From: Variovorax sp. PBL-H6
Lineage (GTDB): Bacteria > Pseudomonadota > Gammaproteobacteria > Burkholderiales > Burkholderiaceae_C
NCBI RefSeq assembly: GCF_901827155.1
Contig: NZ_LR594660.1
Location: 434,001-498,000, forward strand
Length of the DNA: 64,000 nt
Reading direction: 5' to 3'
Part shown: positions 7,547-15,156 of the stretch, piece after piece
Layout of the letters: each line of letters begins with the position of its first letter
Numbering within the stretch: position 1 is the first letter of the stretch
Notes under the pieces: generated by a model
The model's input: only the letters and a program-made list of their open reading frames with translations
What the model was told of the DNA's origin: nothing
Databases searched by the model: none
Position numbers and translations under genes: made by a program

Positions 7547-8491
7547 CTATGCGTCGACGCTGATGAGCCGACAGGTGACCTGGAGCTCGACGTCGCCGGC
7601 GAATTTGTCATCCCAGCCGTCGTACTGCGCACCGACCGCACGGAACTCGGCGTCCGAGACATCGACCTGGCGGTCAAAGGCCTCGACCAGGTAGTCCTCG
7701 AGCGGGGACGGGAAAACCAATGTTTGCAAGGGCACGACCGCGATGAAGGTCACGAGCACGTCCTTGTCCACAAAGGGGCGCCACAGCTCCTCGCGCAGCG
7801 GCCAGGCCGCGGACACGGGCATCGGCGAGTTCTCGTCGTATGCGCACAGCTCAACCGGCTCCGGCACCTTCTGCTCGGTCGGCTCGACCACCGCGCGGGT
7901 GATGGCAGCGAAGCCGTCCTTCCCGCGCAAGTCCGGAACGTAGTCCTCAGGGACTTCGAACACAGCAAGCATCTCCACGAAGCGGAAGTCGTTGACCAGG
8001 AAGGCCTCCGCGTTCCGCGCGCGGGCTTGCATGCTCGCGAGGGTTTCGCCCTCGGGCATGTTGAAGACCTCGAAGGTCCGAGCGGTCGCGTCCAGGTTCG
8101 GATTGCCCGCGTAGCGCCTCAGCACCAGCAGCGGCTTGTCCTGTTGAAGGCGCGACCTCAGAGGAGGCGGGGGCGTGTAAGCATAGGCCTCCACCTCTTC
8201 CGTGACGGTGCGGCGCACGATTTCCAGGGTGGCTGCCTCGAGTTCGCCGTGGCCCGGGCTGTCGTACGTCGCGTTGTACGACGGCGTGTCGGACTGGAGC
8301 ACTCGGTGAAGCTTTCGCGCGGTTGGCTGCTCGTAGACCGGGAGCTCCGAATCCATTTGGCCGCAGGCCAGGAAATGGGCGACGGGCTCCGATGCGTATG
8401 CCCCCTTCTTGTCCTCAACGTAGTAGCGCACCAGCTGGCCGGTGGTCTTGTCGCGGAGGGCGAAGCGGGAGATGGTTTGTGCAGATTTCAT
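7547..8491 (-). CDS. Hypothetical protein, 314 aa
   Basis: A soluble protein of mixed structure with no recognised domain. The N-terminal 40 residues (FALRDKTTGQLVRYYVEDKKGAY) look like a small beta unit. The C-terminal third has alternating hydrophobic strands (VLVTFIAVVPLQTLVF). ATG 8491 is used here. A GGAGGT at 8511-8516 is 19 nt away, which is long for a ribosome site. A CTATAC -10-like hexamer sits at 8520-8525. A GC-rich hairpin lies just downstream of the stop (about 7499-7530) and may terminate it. Confidence 0.6.
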   Translation of the reverse strand: MKSAQTISRFALRDKTTGQLVRYYVEDKKGAYASEPVAHFLACGQMDSELPVYEQPTARKLHRVLQSDTPSYNATYDSPGHGELEAATLEIVRRTVTEEVEAYAYTPPPPLRSRLQQDKPLLVLRRYAGNPNLDATARTFEVFNMPEGETLASMQARARNAEAFLVNDFRFVEMLAVFEVPEDYVPDLRGKDGFAAITRAVVEPTEQKVPEPVELCAYDENSPMPVSAAWPLREELWRPFVDKDVLVTFIAVVPLQTLVFPSPLEDYLVEAFDRQVDVSDAEFRAVGAQYDGWDDKFAGDVELQVTCRLISVDA

Positions 8492-8519
8492 GGTTTAGTG
8501 TTTTGAGTTGACCTCCTTC

Positions 8520-8525
8520 GTATAG
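8520..8525 (-). promoter_or_regulatory. -10-like hexamer CTATAC
   Basis: GCCTATACG on the minus strand, 29 bases before the 8491 start. The same hexamer precedes three other minus-strand genes in the window (18964, 23050, 29744). It resembles the -10 of sigma-70/sigma-S promoters; no clear -35 is seen here. Confidence 0.35.
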
Positions 8526-8615
8526 GCCCCGGCCCCGACGCTGCCGATACAGCCTGGCCCAGCCTCAGCGTCGTCGGGCACAATTGAACCTCGTTGCTTA
8601 CAAAATGAAATATCT

Positions 8616-9014
8616 ATGCGCGCCCTCATCGCACCTTTCGTTCTTCTACTTGCTGGCGTTGCGGGCGCAGCCGACAACTCCGCCAGCATCCTTCAAATGT
8701 CCGAGAGCGAGCTGGCCGCCGAGACCAAAGCCGGCGTCGACGCTTTCAACAAGGACCTTCCGAGTCGAGTAAACGCGACAACCATCTTGCAAAGCGTCTC
8801 GTACACCTCCTTCAACAAGGTGTACATGTATCGCTACGAGACCACGTTTCCGATGGACGAGAAGGCCCAGCGCGCTGCGCTTGTGAAACAGCAGTGCGCA
8901 TCGCCTAACCTTTCTGCTTTCATGAAGCGGGGCATCACGCTTCGGAGCCTTTACTTCGGTCCGGACCGGAAAATGACAGACATCGAAGTGCGGGCCGCTG
9001 ACTGCGCCAAGTAA
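8616..9014 (+). CDS. Secreted hypothetical protein, 132 aa
   Basis: Residues 1-18 (MRALIAPFVLLLAGVAGA) form a cleavable signal peptide with an A-x-A-like end. The mature part has two cysteines late in the chain (QQCASP, AADCAK) that could form a disulphide. The family is not recognised, though similar small periplasmic proteins with 'ATTILQSVSY...YRYET' type strands occur in Proteobacteria. It lies 54 bp before the next same-strand gene and may be transcribed with it. Confidence 0.6.
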   Translation: MRALIAPFVLLLAGVAGAADNSASILQMSESELAAETKAGVDAFNKDLPSRVNATTILQSVSYTSFNKVYMYRYETTFPMDEKAQRAALVKQQCASPNLSAFMKRGITLRSLYFGPDRKMTDIEVRAADCAK

Positions 9015-9068
9015 CCTCCGCCAAGGCGGCCGAGCGTTGAGCTCCCTCGCCCGGAAAGTGTGCCGACG

Positions 9069-9674
9069 ATGACGAGTGCAACCTTCGACTTCAGTGCTGA
9101 CCTTCCCTTCCTAGACGCCTACAACGCGCGCCTTGCGCCGGGGTCTGAGTACCGGCTGCGCTCGGAGGTGGCTCCGCTGCTGTACGAGGGGCGCCTGGGC
9201 GCTCCGGTCACTTGGCTGCTTTCGAACCCAAGCTATGTGACCACCCCTGGCTACGGGTTCAACCACCCTCCCCCCGTGGTGGACGGCTGGCCTCTGCAGA
9301 GCTTGGCACCAGCGTACCGCAACGGGTATGGCCAATGGACCTGGCAGCGCCTGCGCGAGCTCCGGGAGGCTCTGGGGCCCGAGCTTGTGAGCAACAACGT
9401 GCTGGCGCTGCAGCTGTGCCCGTGGGCCTCGGAGAACTTCGACCCGAAACTGAAGCTCCCGTCGAGGGCCTACACGCGAGAGCTCGCCTTGCACCAGCTC
9501 GCCGCGGGCAGCCATTTCGTACTTGTTCGCAGCGTGGCGGCTTGGTTCGAACTGGTACCGGAGCTCGCCGGCGCCAAGCTCGCGCGCACCGCGAGTCAGC
9601 GGTCCGCGCACCTCTCCAAAGGGAACCTAAAGAGTTACTGGGAGGGCGTCCTGCGGGCCGTCCGGGGGTGCTGA
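9069..9674 (+). CDS. Uracil-DNA-glycosylase-like hypothetical protein, paralogue 2 (201 aa)
   Basis: ATG 9069 is favoured over a GTG at 9060 because the GGAAA at about 9053 is then at a usable distance. The protein shows a strand-loop VTWLLSNPSYVTTPGYG (about 47-63), LALQLCPWASENFDP and FVLVRSVAAWFELVP. The same order occurs in the protein at 3201-3983, which has LTLNAGYG, LEWCPYRSKDF and VIVTRHIDAWG. This resembles the layout of uracil-DNA-glycosylase-like folds, but no catalytic residue can be named with confidence. Presence of two paralogues within 6 kb suggests a family favoured on this replicon. Confidence 0.5.
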   Translation: MTSATFDFSADLPFLDAYNARLAPGSEYRLRSEVAPLLYEGRLGAPVTWLLSNPSYVTTPGYGFNHPPPVVDGWPLQSLAPAYRNGYGQWTWQRLRELREALGPELVSNNVLALQLCPWASENFDPKLKLPSRAYTRELALHQLAAGSHFVLVRSVAAWFELVPELAGAKLARTASQRSAHLSKGNLKSYWEGVLRAVRGC

Positions 9675-9815
9675 GCCCACCTGAGGCCAGGGCCAAATTC
9701 CGGCCTAAAGGTTCGGGTTAGGGTTAGCCCGTAAAATCGACCGCGCAGTCCCCGCGGCCTTCAGTCCGCATCGCGCATCGACCTTGCGCCGGCGGCCCTC
9801 CTCCATCAGTAGCCC

Positions 9816-10310
9816 ATGAGCGACCTTGCCGCCCGCGACCGGTCAAGCGGTCCTGCTTCCAAGCCATCATCAGCTCGGTCGTCCGTGTCCGGCTACGCCC
9901 GCACATCGAGCAAGAGACTACGTGAAGCCGACGAGCTGGCTGTCGTCAAGGAAGGTGAGCGCGTTGCATGGGGCGTATCGCAGCAACTGCGCGAGCGCAC
10001 AGCTGCACTGGGGCTCACCCGCGTGAGCGTGAGTAGAAGCTGTCTGTGAGCGAGCGGAGGCACGGTCCATGATGCACGTGGCGAGTATCGGTTCCTGCGT
10101 GCATTTAAGGGCGAGGCCTTGCCGGACCCGTCAGAACTGATGCTCTTGGCGGCCGCACTGCAGTGCTCCGTTCGAGACTTGTTGGACGGCGTCGACCCCG
10201 CCCGAATCGAGGTGCTGCGCCAGGTTCGGGCCTTGAAGCGCGTAGCTCGGATTGCAGAAGAGTTTCCCGACCGGCGGGCCCGCCTAGCGAGCGGGGGGCG
10301 TGGCACGGGT
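9816..10310 (+). pseudogene. Broken XRE-like regulator (in-frame TGA)
   Basis: The first part (77 residues) contains GVSQQLRERTAALGLTRVSVS, which looks like the first helices of an XRE/lambda-repressor HTH. It stops at TGA 10047-10049. The same frame continues without another stop through EYRFLRAFKGEALPDP and SELMLLAAALQCSVRDLL, which looks like the last helices of such a domain. The HTH therefore appears split by a nonsense codon, or the two halves belong to different short proteins. The upstream region carries GGCCTAAA (9702-9709) and a TAAAAT hexamer. The end is approximate. Confidence 0.35.
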
Positions 10311-10350
10311 ACGAACGAGCACGACTTCCGGACCTCGTCAGTAAATTCGT

Positions 10351-10424
10351 CCCGCCCGCGAACCCGCCCACTTTGGGCGGTCTGCTTCTCGCCTGGGGCA
10401 TTTGCAGGGCGGGACGCGGGCGGG
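10351..10424. other. Nested GC-rich hairpins
   Basis: CCCGCCCGCG (10351-10360) pairs with CGCGGGCGGG (10415-10424). Inside this an 18-bp inner hairpin (CCGCCCA with TGGGCGG) is present. There is no T-run, so it may be a factor-dependent terminator or an RNA structure between two converging transcripts. Confidence 0.45.
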
Positions 10425-10485
10425 AACCGCACGGCACTCAGGTCACGACGTGCGCGCCAGGCCGGTTACCCAGGATTTCGGGCGC

Positions 10486-11037
10486 CTAGTGGGATTTCTT
10501 CGCCGGCCCCTTGCGCCGGCGCTTCTTCGGGGTGAACTCCGGCACGACGGCGATGCCGCGTGACCGAAGCGCGCCGTTGGCCCAAGCGAGGTCCTCATCA
10601 GTTGCGACGGCTTTCATGCCGGTGCGCGTGAAGTACTCGACGGGCACGTCGATGACCTCGGCCCAATGCGTTATCCCATGGCGGCCGTTCTCTTTAACGG
10701 TCGCCAGGACGACCTCGTCGAGTTCGAAGAAGTGCTTGAACAGCTCGTCGGGCGTCATTCGTTCCGCGCGGACGAACATGGCGGCCGCGCGGTCGATGCG
10801 CTTGACGCGATGGGCCCTACGCAATCCGTCGCACGTCCCCTTCGTGCAGAGGTGCTTCAGCGCGTCCATGGTGATGCCTACTATTGGCCAAGTGTGCTTG
10901 CCGACCGCCGCTGCCTCAAACGCGCGCTGCTTGTTTGACGCCGGGAGGTCACGTACCTCGAATAGCACTTCATAAAGCCGATAAAGGTCAGCCTGAGCTT
11001 GCTTGCTCAAACTTTCGTGCCAAGGAATTGTTGCCAT
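10486..11037 (-). CDS. Hypothetical protein with basic tail, 183 aa
   Basis: A soluble, mainly helical protein. Residues 1-60 include WHESLSKQAQADLYRLYEVLFEVRDL, the centre has RAHRVKRIDRAAAMFVRAERMTPDELFKHFFELDEVV, and the last 15 residues are strongly basic (TPKKRRRKGPAKKSH). The basic tail suggests nucleic-acid contact. I do not recognise the family. The gene converges on the broken XRE gene and its 5' side faces the 11158-11682 gene on the same strand with 120 bp between them. Confidence 0.6.
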   Translation of the reverse strand: MATIPWHESLSKQAQADLYRLYEVLFEVRDLPASNKQRAFEAAAVGKHTWPIVGITMDALKHLCTKGTCDGLRRAHRVKRIDRAAAMFVRAERMTPDELFKHFFELDEVVLATVKENGRHGITHWAEVIDVPVEYFTRTGMKAVATDEDLAWANGALRSRGIAVVPEFTPKKRRRKGPAKKSH

Positions 11038-11157
11038 GCCTGCACTCTAACTCGGCTGGCGGCAGCCAGAGCGGTTCCGCTTGAGGGCCGAACCCTGCTG
11101 CGTGCCGTAGTGCTCGCCTGGCCTATTCGCTTGTGCTTTTCGTCGGCAGGTACGGGC

Positions 11158-11682
11158 TCAGGCCGCGCCGCCGCCGTCCACCGCGCGGGTGCGCCAAGCG
11201 CCGTACAGCGCTGCAGCGCCTGAGGCGGACGTGCCCACCATCTGCCACCACGAGTTATAGGCCCAGGCGTTGTACATCCACAGCGCTGCGACCAGCACCA
11301 TCACAAGGCGAAGGCCGACGCCGCGCAGATAGAACATTGCCCATGTGCCCAGCAGCGAGCCGGCTGCGGTTGCCAGCGAGGTCCAGCCCTTCCAGGTCAG
11401 CGCGCTGGCGACAACGGTAACGGCGACAAAGCTGAGGCATGCAAATAGCCGCGTCCTCGCGCTGCGGGTCTGCACGGCTTCTGCGGAAGCTTGGCGGCCG
11501 ACCGAGACCGCGCTCAGTGCGGCCGCCGTGTGAGCCCCCAGCAGGAGGTTGTTCACCGCCCAGATGGCAGACGCGATGCCCGTTGACTTGCGAAGAAACT
11601 TGTCGCTGGTGCCGACCAGGCTGAGAACAGTCAGCACAAGTGCGACCAAGCCGGTGGCGTTGATGAGGTAAGTGGCGTTCAT
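11158..11682 (-). CDS. YgjV-family inner-membrane protein, 174 aa
   Basis: Five or six hydrophobic spans cover most of the chain (ATGLVALVLTVLSLVG; IASAIWAVNNLLLGAHTAAAL; LFACLSFVAVTVVASALT; LATAAGSLLGTWAMFYLRG; LRLVMVLVAALWMYNAWAY). The length and the segment GTWAMFYLRGVGLRLVM followed by W-x-x-x-N-x-W match the YgjV (Imp) family of inner-membrane proteins, whose function is unknown. ATG 11682 has only a weak ribosome site. The gene appears to stand alone. Confidence 0.65.
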   Translation of the reverse strand: MNATYLINATGLVALVLTVLSLVGTSDKFLRKSTGIASAIWAVNNLLLGAHTAAALSAVSVGRQASAEAVQTRSARTRLFACLSFVAVTVVASALTWKGWTSLATAAGSLLGTWAMFYLRGVGLRLVMVLVAALWMYNAWAYNSWWQMVGTSASGAAALYGAWRTRAVDGGGAA

Positions 11683-11870
11683 AGAAAAAGGGGCCTGAGG
11701 GTCCGGCCCCGAGAGTGCAGGTAGTGTAGCGGACGCGCTAGGGATTACCCTAAAGGGAAGATATAGCCTTGAGGGATGCGTGACAGAGTTCCTCCTCCTG
11801 AGTCGCGGTTCTCCGTAGACTCAACCTCGAAAAGCCCAGAAGCCGTCGACCACCCTAAACAACTATTTCT

Positions 11871-12197
11871 ATGAAACTTGCACTCGTACTCGTCCTTAGC
11901 CTGCTCGCCTTGCCGGCAGTGGCCCAGACCCGCTCTTACCAACAAATCGGCGACACGACCTATGGCCCCAACGGCCAGACGTGGCAGCGAATCGGCGACA
12001 CAACTTATGGGCCGCGGGGGCAGACCTATCAGCAGATAGGCGATACGACGTACGGGCCCAATGGCCAGACGTACCAGCAGATTGGAGACACTACCTACGG
12101 GCCGAACGGGCAGACCTGGCAGCAGATTGGTGACACCACCTATGGCCCCAACGGTCGGACGTGCCAACAAATTGGCGACCAAACTTACTGCAACTAG
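11871..12197 (+). CDS. Secreted 15-residue-repeat protein, 108 aa
   Basis: A signal peptide (residues 1-19, ending AVAQ) is followed by five full copies of a 15-residue unit, consensus YQQIGDTTYGPNGQT, and a partial sixth that ends CQQIGDQTYCN. The two cysteines in the last unit could close the repeat. The pattern suggests a short beta solenoid or beta ribbon outside the cytoplasm. Similar 'IGNTTF/IGDTTY' repeats occur in small secreted proteobacterial proteins of unknown function. There is no operon partner. Confidence 0.75.
   Translation: MKLALVLVLSLLALPAVAQTRSYQQIGDTTYGPNGQTWQRIGDTTYGPRGQTYQQIGDTTYGPNGQTYQQIGDTTYGPNGQTWQQIGDTTYGPNGRTCQQIGDQTYCN
11937..12161 (+). repeat. Five tandem 45-bp coding repeats
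   Basis: Five in-frame 45-bp units encode the 15-residue repeat. The units differ at synonymous sites (for example GGCGACACG, GGCGATACG and GGTGACACC for GDT), so the array is old enough to have drifted while the protein stayed fixed. Confidence 0.8.
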
Positions 12198-12222
12198 AGA
12201 GCTGGCGGGGGAACGGGCTGCG

Positions 12223-13140
12223 CTAACCCTTCGGCACATTAAGCGTGATGTCCTTCGTCGAGCCGCCCTCAACCTGCACAATGCCGTCCACCCGGACCTC
12301 GACATTTTTTTCATCAGTGCCTACAAGCCCGACCTTGTAAGTACCAGGTGCGACGCTCGGGAACACCACGCTTGAGTCGACACCAGTGCGCTTTTCGGTG
12401 TGGTCCCCTACGGTGACGACAACCTCGCGTCCCTTTAGACGGTCCGGCGCGCCCGAGAAATTAACCTTTAGGGTTGCGGGGGAGGCGGCTACTGCTGCCT
12501 TCCCTGCTGCGGTGATGAGGCTTTGGGTAGCGGTCGTCTGACTAGTAGTGAGCGCTTTCAGCTGGTCGACGGCCTTCACCAGCTCACTACTCCATTTCGA
12601 CGTTTCGGACTCCATGACCGCGCGCGAGTTTGCCACCATAGTCTTGAGCAGAGTGAGCGCCTTAACCTGCTGGTCGGGGGAGGCCTCGCCTTCCTTGTCC
12701 TCCCAGCCAATCCTGCATAGTTGCCAGTCGAATTGGGCAGCGAGCATCTGTGAGTTCAGCTTCATGGCGGCCTCCGTATACCGCACCCACGTACCCGTAA
12801 ACATCAGGACTTGGTTCGCAGCCAGAAGGAAGGCCGCTAAAGCCGCAAGTGCCAAGGCGAATTGAGCCGGATTGGCGAACTTCAGGCCGAGGAAGCTCGG
12901 GGCCCAGTTTTGGTCGGTGAAAGCAAGAAAGGCTGCAAAGCCCAGCAATGCGGTCGACCCAATTAGCGTGACCCGCGAGAGCAAGTAGTAAGCGCGCTTC
13001 CTCGGGATGTACCAGTCATGGTCCTTTTGCAGAACCCCCATGACATCACTGTACAACTCGTAGAGGTGCTCCCTTTTAACCGGTTTTCCCTGTTCCGGGA
13101 AACGCAAGGTGACTTCGTTCGTTTTTGCCAAGCCGTTCAT
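12223..13140 (-). CDS. SLATT-like two-TM protein with C-terminal beta-sandwich, 305 aa
   Basis: Residues about 20-50 form a helical lead with HDWYIPRKRAYYLLSR. Two spans follow (about 54-74 and 92-115), then a long helical cytoplasmic part (WVRYTEAAMKLNSQMLAAQFDW to about 200). This matches the layout of SLATT domains, 2-TM proteins tied by comparative genomics to nucleotide-signalling defence. The last 90 residues (LKVNFSGAPDRLKGREVVVTVG to GSTKDITLNVPKG) look like a carboxypeptidase-regulatory/Ig-like beta-sandwich, an unusual partner. No cyclase or SLOG gene is adjacent. The SLATT assignment is from pattern only. Confidence 0.5.
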   Translation of the reverse strand: MNGLAKTNEVTLRFPEQGKPVKREHLYELYSDVMGVLQKDHDWYIPRKRAYYLLSRVTLIGSTALLGFAAFLAFTDQNWAPSFLGLKFANPAQFALALAALAAFLLAANQVLMFTGTWVRYTEAAMKLNSQMLAAQFDWQLCRIGWEDKEGEASPDQQVKALTLLKTMVANSRAVMESETSKWSSELVKAVDQLKALTTSQTTATQSLITAAGKAAVAASPATLKVNFSGAPDRLKGREVVVTVGDHTEKRTGVDSSVVFPSVAPGTYKVGLVGTDEKNVEVRVDGIVQVEGGSTKDITLNVPKG

Positions 13141-13648
13141 TCGAGCCTCCAGTCAGGTCGACGGGCGAAGGCGCGCAAGCTTTGACCAGTCCCGGCCATT
13201 TTCGACATGCGCTTCCGCGGGACCCGTTTGTTGGAGTTGTCGATTTCAGCGTCCAGGGCGCAGTGTCGATAAGCCGAATAGGCTTGTCAAGGTTCTAGCT
13301 CGATGGAGGCCAGCAGCGGCGTTGTCGAAGGCCCGAGCCATGCGGCGAACCGGCGCGACCGGATGTCCGAGCGGCAATGCGTTGGCCAGGAAGACCGCAG
13401 CCGTGCTGCCGACAGCCAGGAAGGCGTCGCAAGCCACGGCGGCATCGCGCGCCGCTGACAGCAGGTGCGCATCCAGCGCCTTCCGGCCATACCTTGGCGG
13501 CGAGCGCGGTGCGAGCATCATCGCGGTGAACCTGGAGCCCATCGAGCTCGACGAGGTCGCAACGATTGTTCTCCATGGAGCTGCCGAGCTCTTGCTGTCG
13601 GAACTGTTGGCCCAGCTCCGTACGCTTTCGGCGTGTCAGCCTGGCCCT
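13141..13648. other. Gene-poor stretch with possible Sir2-like remnant
   Basis: No gene with a credible start and ribosome site is seen. On the minus strand around 13360-13460 the frame AARDAAVACDAFLAVG then STAAVFLANALPL resembles the late 'DLLLVVGTSLxVxPAAxLP' segment of Sir2 deacetylases. The matching N-terminal part is missing or shifted, so it would be a decayed fragment. Confidence 0.25.
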
Positions 13649-13960
13649 CTAGGCGACGCGGCGCTGCCCCGGCTCAGCTCCCGTGTCATGGGCGGCGAGA
13701 AGCTCCAACTCTTTGTACAGAATGCCGAACTTCATCTTCGTCTTGATAAGGCTGATGAGTTCATTGTTCCTTGGGCAGGCGACCACGAAGCGGCCATTGA
13801 ATCCTTCGAGCAGCACGGGGACATACGCGGTGTCAAAGGTGTGCTCGCCGCCGCAGCCGCACTTAAAGCTGTCTCCGTTGAATGTTGCCATATTTCGTCG
13901 CACGGGCATTACCCTTCCGCAGGTGCGCTCAAACGTTTGCCGGTCGACTAGTTTCACCAT
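13649..13960 (-). CDS. Hypothetical small protein with zinc-ribbon-like cysteines, 103 aa
   Basis: Starts MVKLVDRQTFERTCG. The central part FKCGCGGEHTFDTAYVPV and a later VVACPRN provide a CxC plus single Cys arrangement that could bind a metal, as in small plasmid/phage zinc-ribbon proteins. The C-terminal part is helical (ELISLIKTKMKFGILYKELELLAAHD). No family is recognised. It lies 73 bp upstream-side of the DUF2272 gene on the same strand and reads away from it. Confidence 0.5.
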   Translation of the reverse strand: MVKLVDRQTFERTCGRVMPVRRNMATFNGDSFKCGCGGEHTFDTAYVPVLLEGFNGRFVVACPRNNELISLIKTKMKFGILYKELELLAAHDTGAEPGQRRVA

Positions 13961-14033
13961 GGGATTCGTTTTCAGGTCAGTTTAGGAAAAAGGGGGGCCG
14001 CAGCCGGATAGGCTGCACGCCTCGAAGATTGGG

Positions 14034-14891
14034 CTAGACCCGGTTGGCCATCAAAACGACGGCCTCTCCGACGACTTTGCCGCCGACGTCGATGCGACGG
14101 TTTGGAGTCAAAAATCCGTCCGAGGTCACCTGGTAGCCGGTGGCGTAGACCGAATGCTTGATGTTGCCGCCAATGGCGAGCACCAGGTCCGGGCCGACCG
14201 CGACCACGATGTCCGAGTGGCAAGGGGTCTCAGGGTTCTTGGTCGCAGCCTGGAACTGCTGGAAGCTGAACGGCGTGTTGCGCCAGCTGCCGATGATGTC
14301 GCCCACCTGGGGCTTGGCCTTGTCGAGGGCAACGCCCCAGAAGGGGGCCGCGGTGTCGCCGCTGGCAGCCTTCCGGATGGAATCCCACATGTACTTCGAG
14401 TGCCCGATAGATTCAGGGAAGGCCTTGTACCCCGGAACGGACTTCGCGGCGTTTCGCACCATCAGGGAGATGGCCACGGCGGACCAGGGCATGCCCTGGT
14501 CCTTGCCCGTCAAATTCTTGTTGAACGCCTTCCACATCTTGCCCACCATGGTGCTGAACGGCTCGACGTTCTCCTTGCCTTCGCCTTTCCTGAAGAGCAG
14601 CCACTGCTCCGCGGCCGTCGCGGCCAGGGCTTCGCGCGCCGGCGACGCGGGGTCCCTCAAGGTAGGCTGTTTGGCCGTGGTCCAGGAGATTCGGGCGTCC
14701 GCCAGGCCTTCGACGCAGAAGCCCTCGACGTCCTTGCCGTCAACCTGAGTCTTGACCCGATGCCAGCCTGGCTGACCGCCGTCCAGCAGCTCGACCGACT
14801 GGCCGAGCGAGAGCTGGCCGATGGGCTCGTTCCCCTCGGTGCTGGGCGCACTGCGAAGGTTCACGGTTTGGACATTCACAAACTTCTGCAT
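14034..14891 (-). CDS. SH3 + DUF2272 protein, 285 aa
   Basis: ATG 14891 is chosen because GGAGGAGC lies 6-7 bases before it; the frame is open farther upstream. Residues 1-65 form a bacterial SH3 domain (FVNVQTVNLRSAPS...PIGQLSLGQSVELLD). Residues about 90-285 match DUF2272: MPWSAVAISLMVRNAAKSVPGYKAF, then HSKYMWDSIRKA, then PQVGDIIG and CHSDIVVAVG. DUF2272 is related to NlpC/CHAP-like folds, and Cys and His in PETPCHSDIV could be active-site residues. With the SH3 domain a cell-wall target is plausible, yet no signal peptide is visible. Confidence 0.7.
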   Translation of the reverse strand: MQKFVNVQTVNLRSAPSTEGNEPIGQLSLGQSVELLDGGQPGWHRVKTQVDGKDVEGFCVEGLADARISWTTAKQPTLRDPASPAREALAATAAEQWLLFRKGEGKENVEPFSTMVGKMWKAFNKNLTGKDQGMPWSAVAISLMVRNAAKSVPGYKAFPESIGHSKYMWDSIRKAASGDTAAPFWGVALDKAKPQVGDIIGSWRNTPFSFQQFQAATKNPETPCHSDIVVAVGPDLVLAIGGNIKHSVYATGYQVTSDGFLTPNRRIDVGGKVVGEAVVLMANRV

Positions 14892-14981
14892 CGAACGCTC
14901 CTCCAGCCTTGCCAACAATGGCGCCCAAGTGGACCAGAAACGTTAACTTTTGGCTACACCAATTTGAGGAGGGAGCGCCGC

Positions 14982-15041
14982 ATGCGACCAATTTCCGTTC
15001 GTGGGTGCATTGCCATCGTCGGCTCGGACGTCATCTACTAA
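14982..15041 (+). CDS. Possible 19-aa peptide with strong ribosome site
   Basis: GGAGGG ends eight bases before an ATG at 14982, and 19 sense codons follow (MRPISVRGCIAIVGSDVIY). The distance and strength of the ribosome site are better than for most genes around. It could be a leader peptide or a chance ORF in the gap before the 15157 gene. Confidence 0.25.
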   Translation: MRPISVRGCIAIVGSDVIY

Positions 15042-15156
15042 ATGCAACCCGGCGGGCCATCCGTTTTAGGTGGGGACATTTCCCGCCGCAGCTTGTTACA
15101 CCCTGAAGAACTCACTCGCCGGCGCCTAGCCGGCTTTCTCTTTAGGACATCATGTG

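Noticed and set aside
9714..9732. GGGTTAGGGTTAG as a telomere-like or tandem repeat
   Set aside because: Only two units occur, inside an intergenic promoter-like region; no array and no replicon end.
11937..12161. 45-bp repeats as a CRISPR array
   Set aside because: The repeats are contiguous, in frame and code for a repeated peptide after a signal sequence; there are no spacers.
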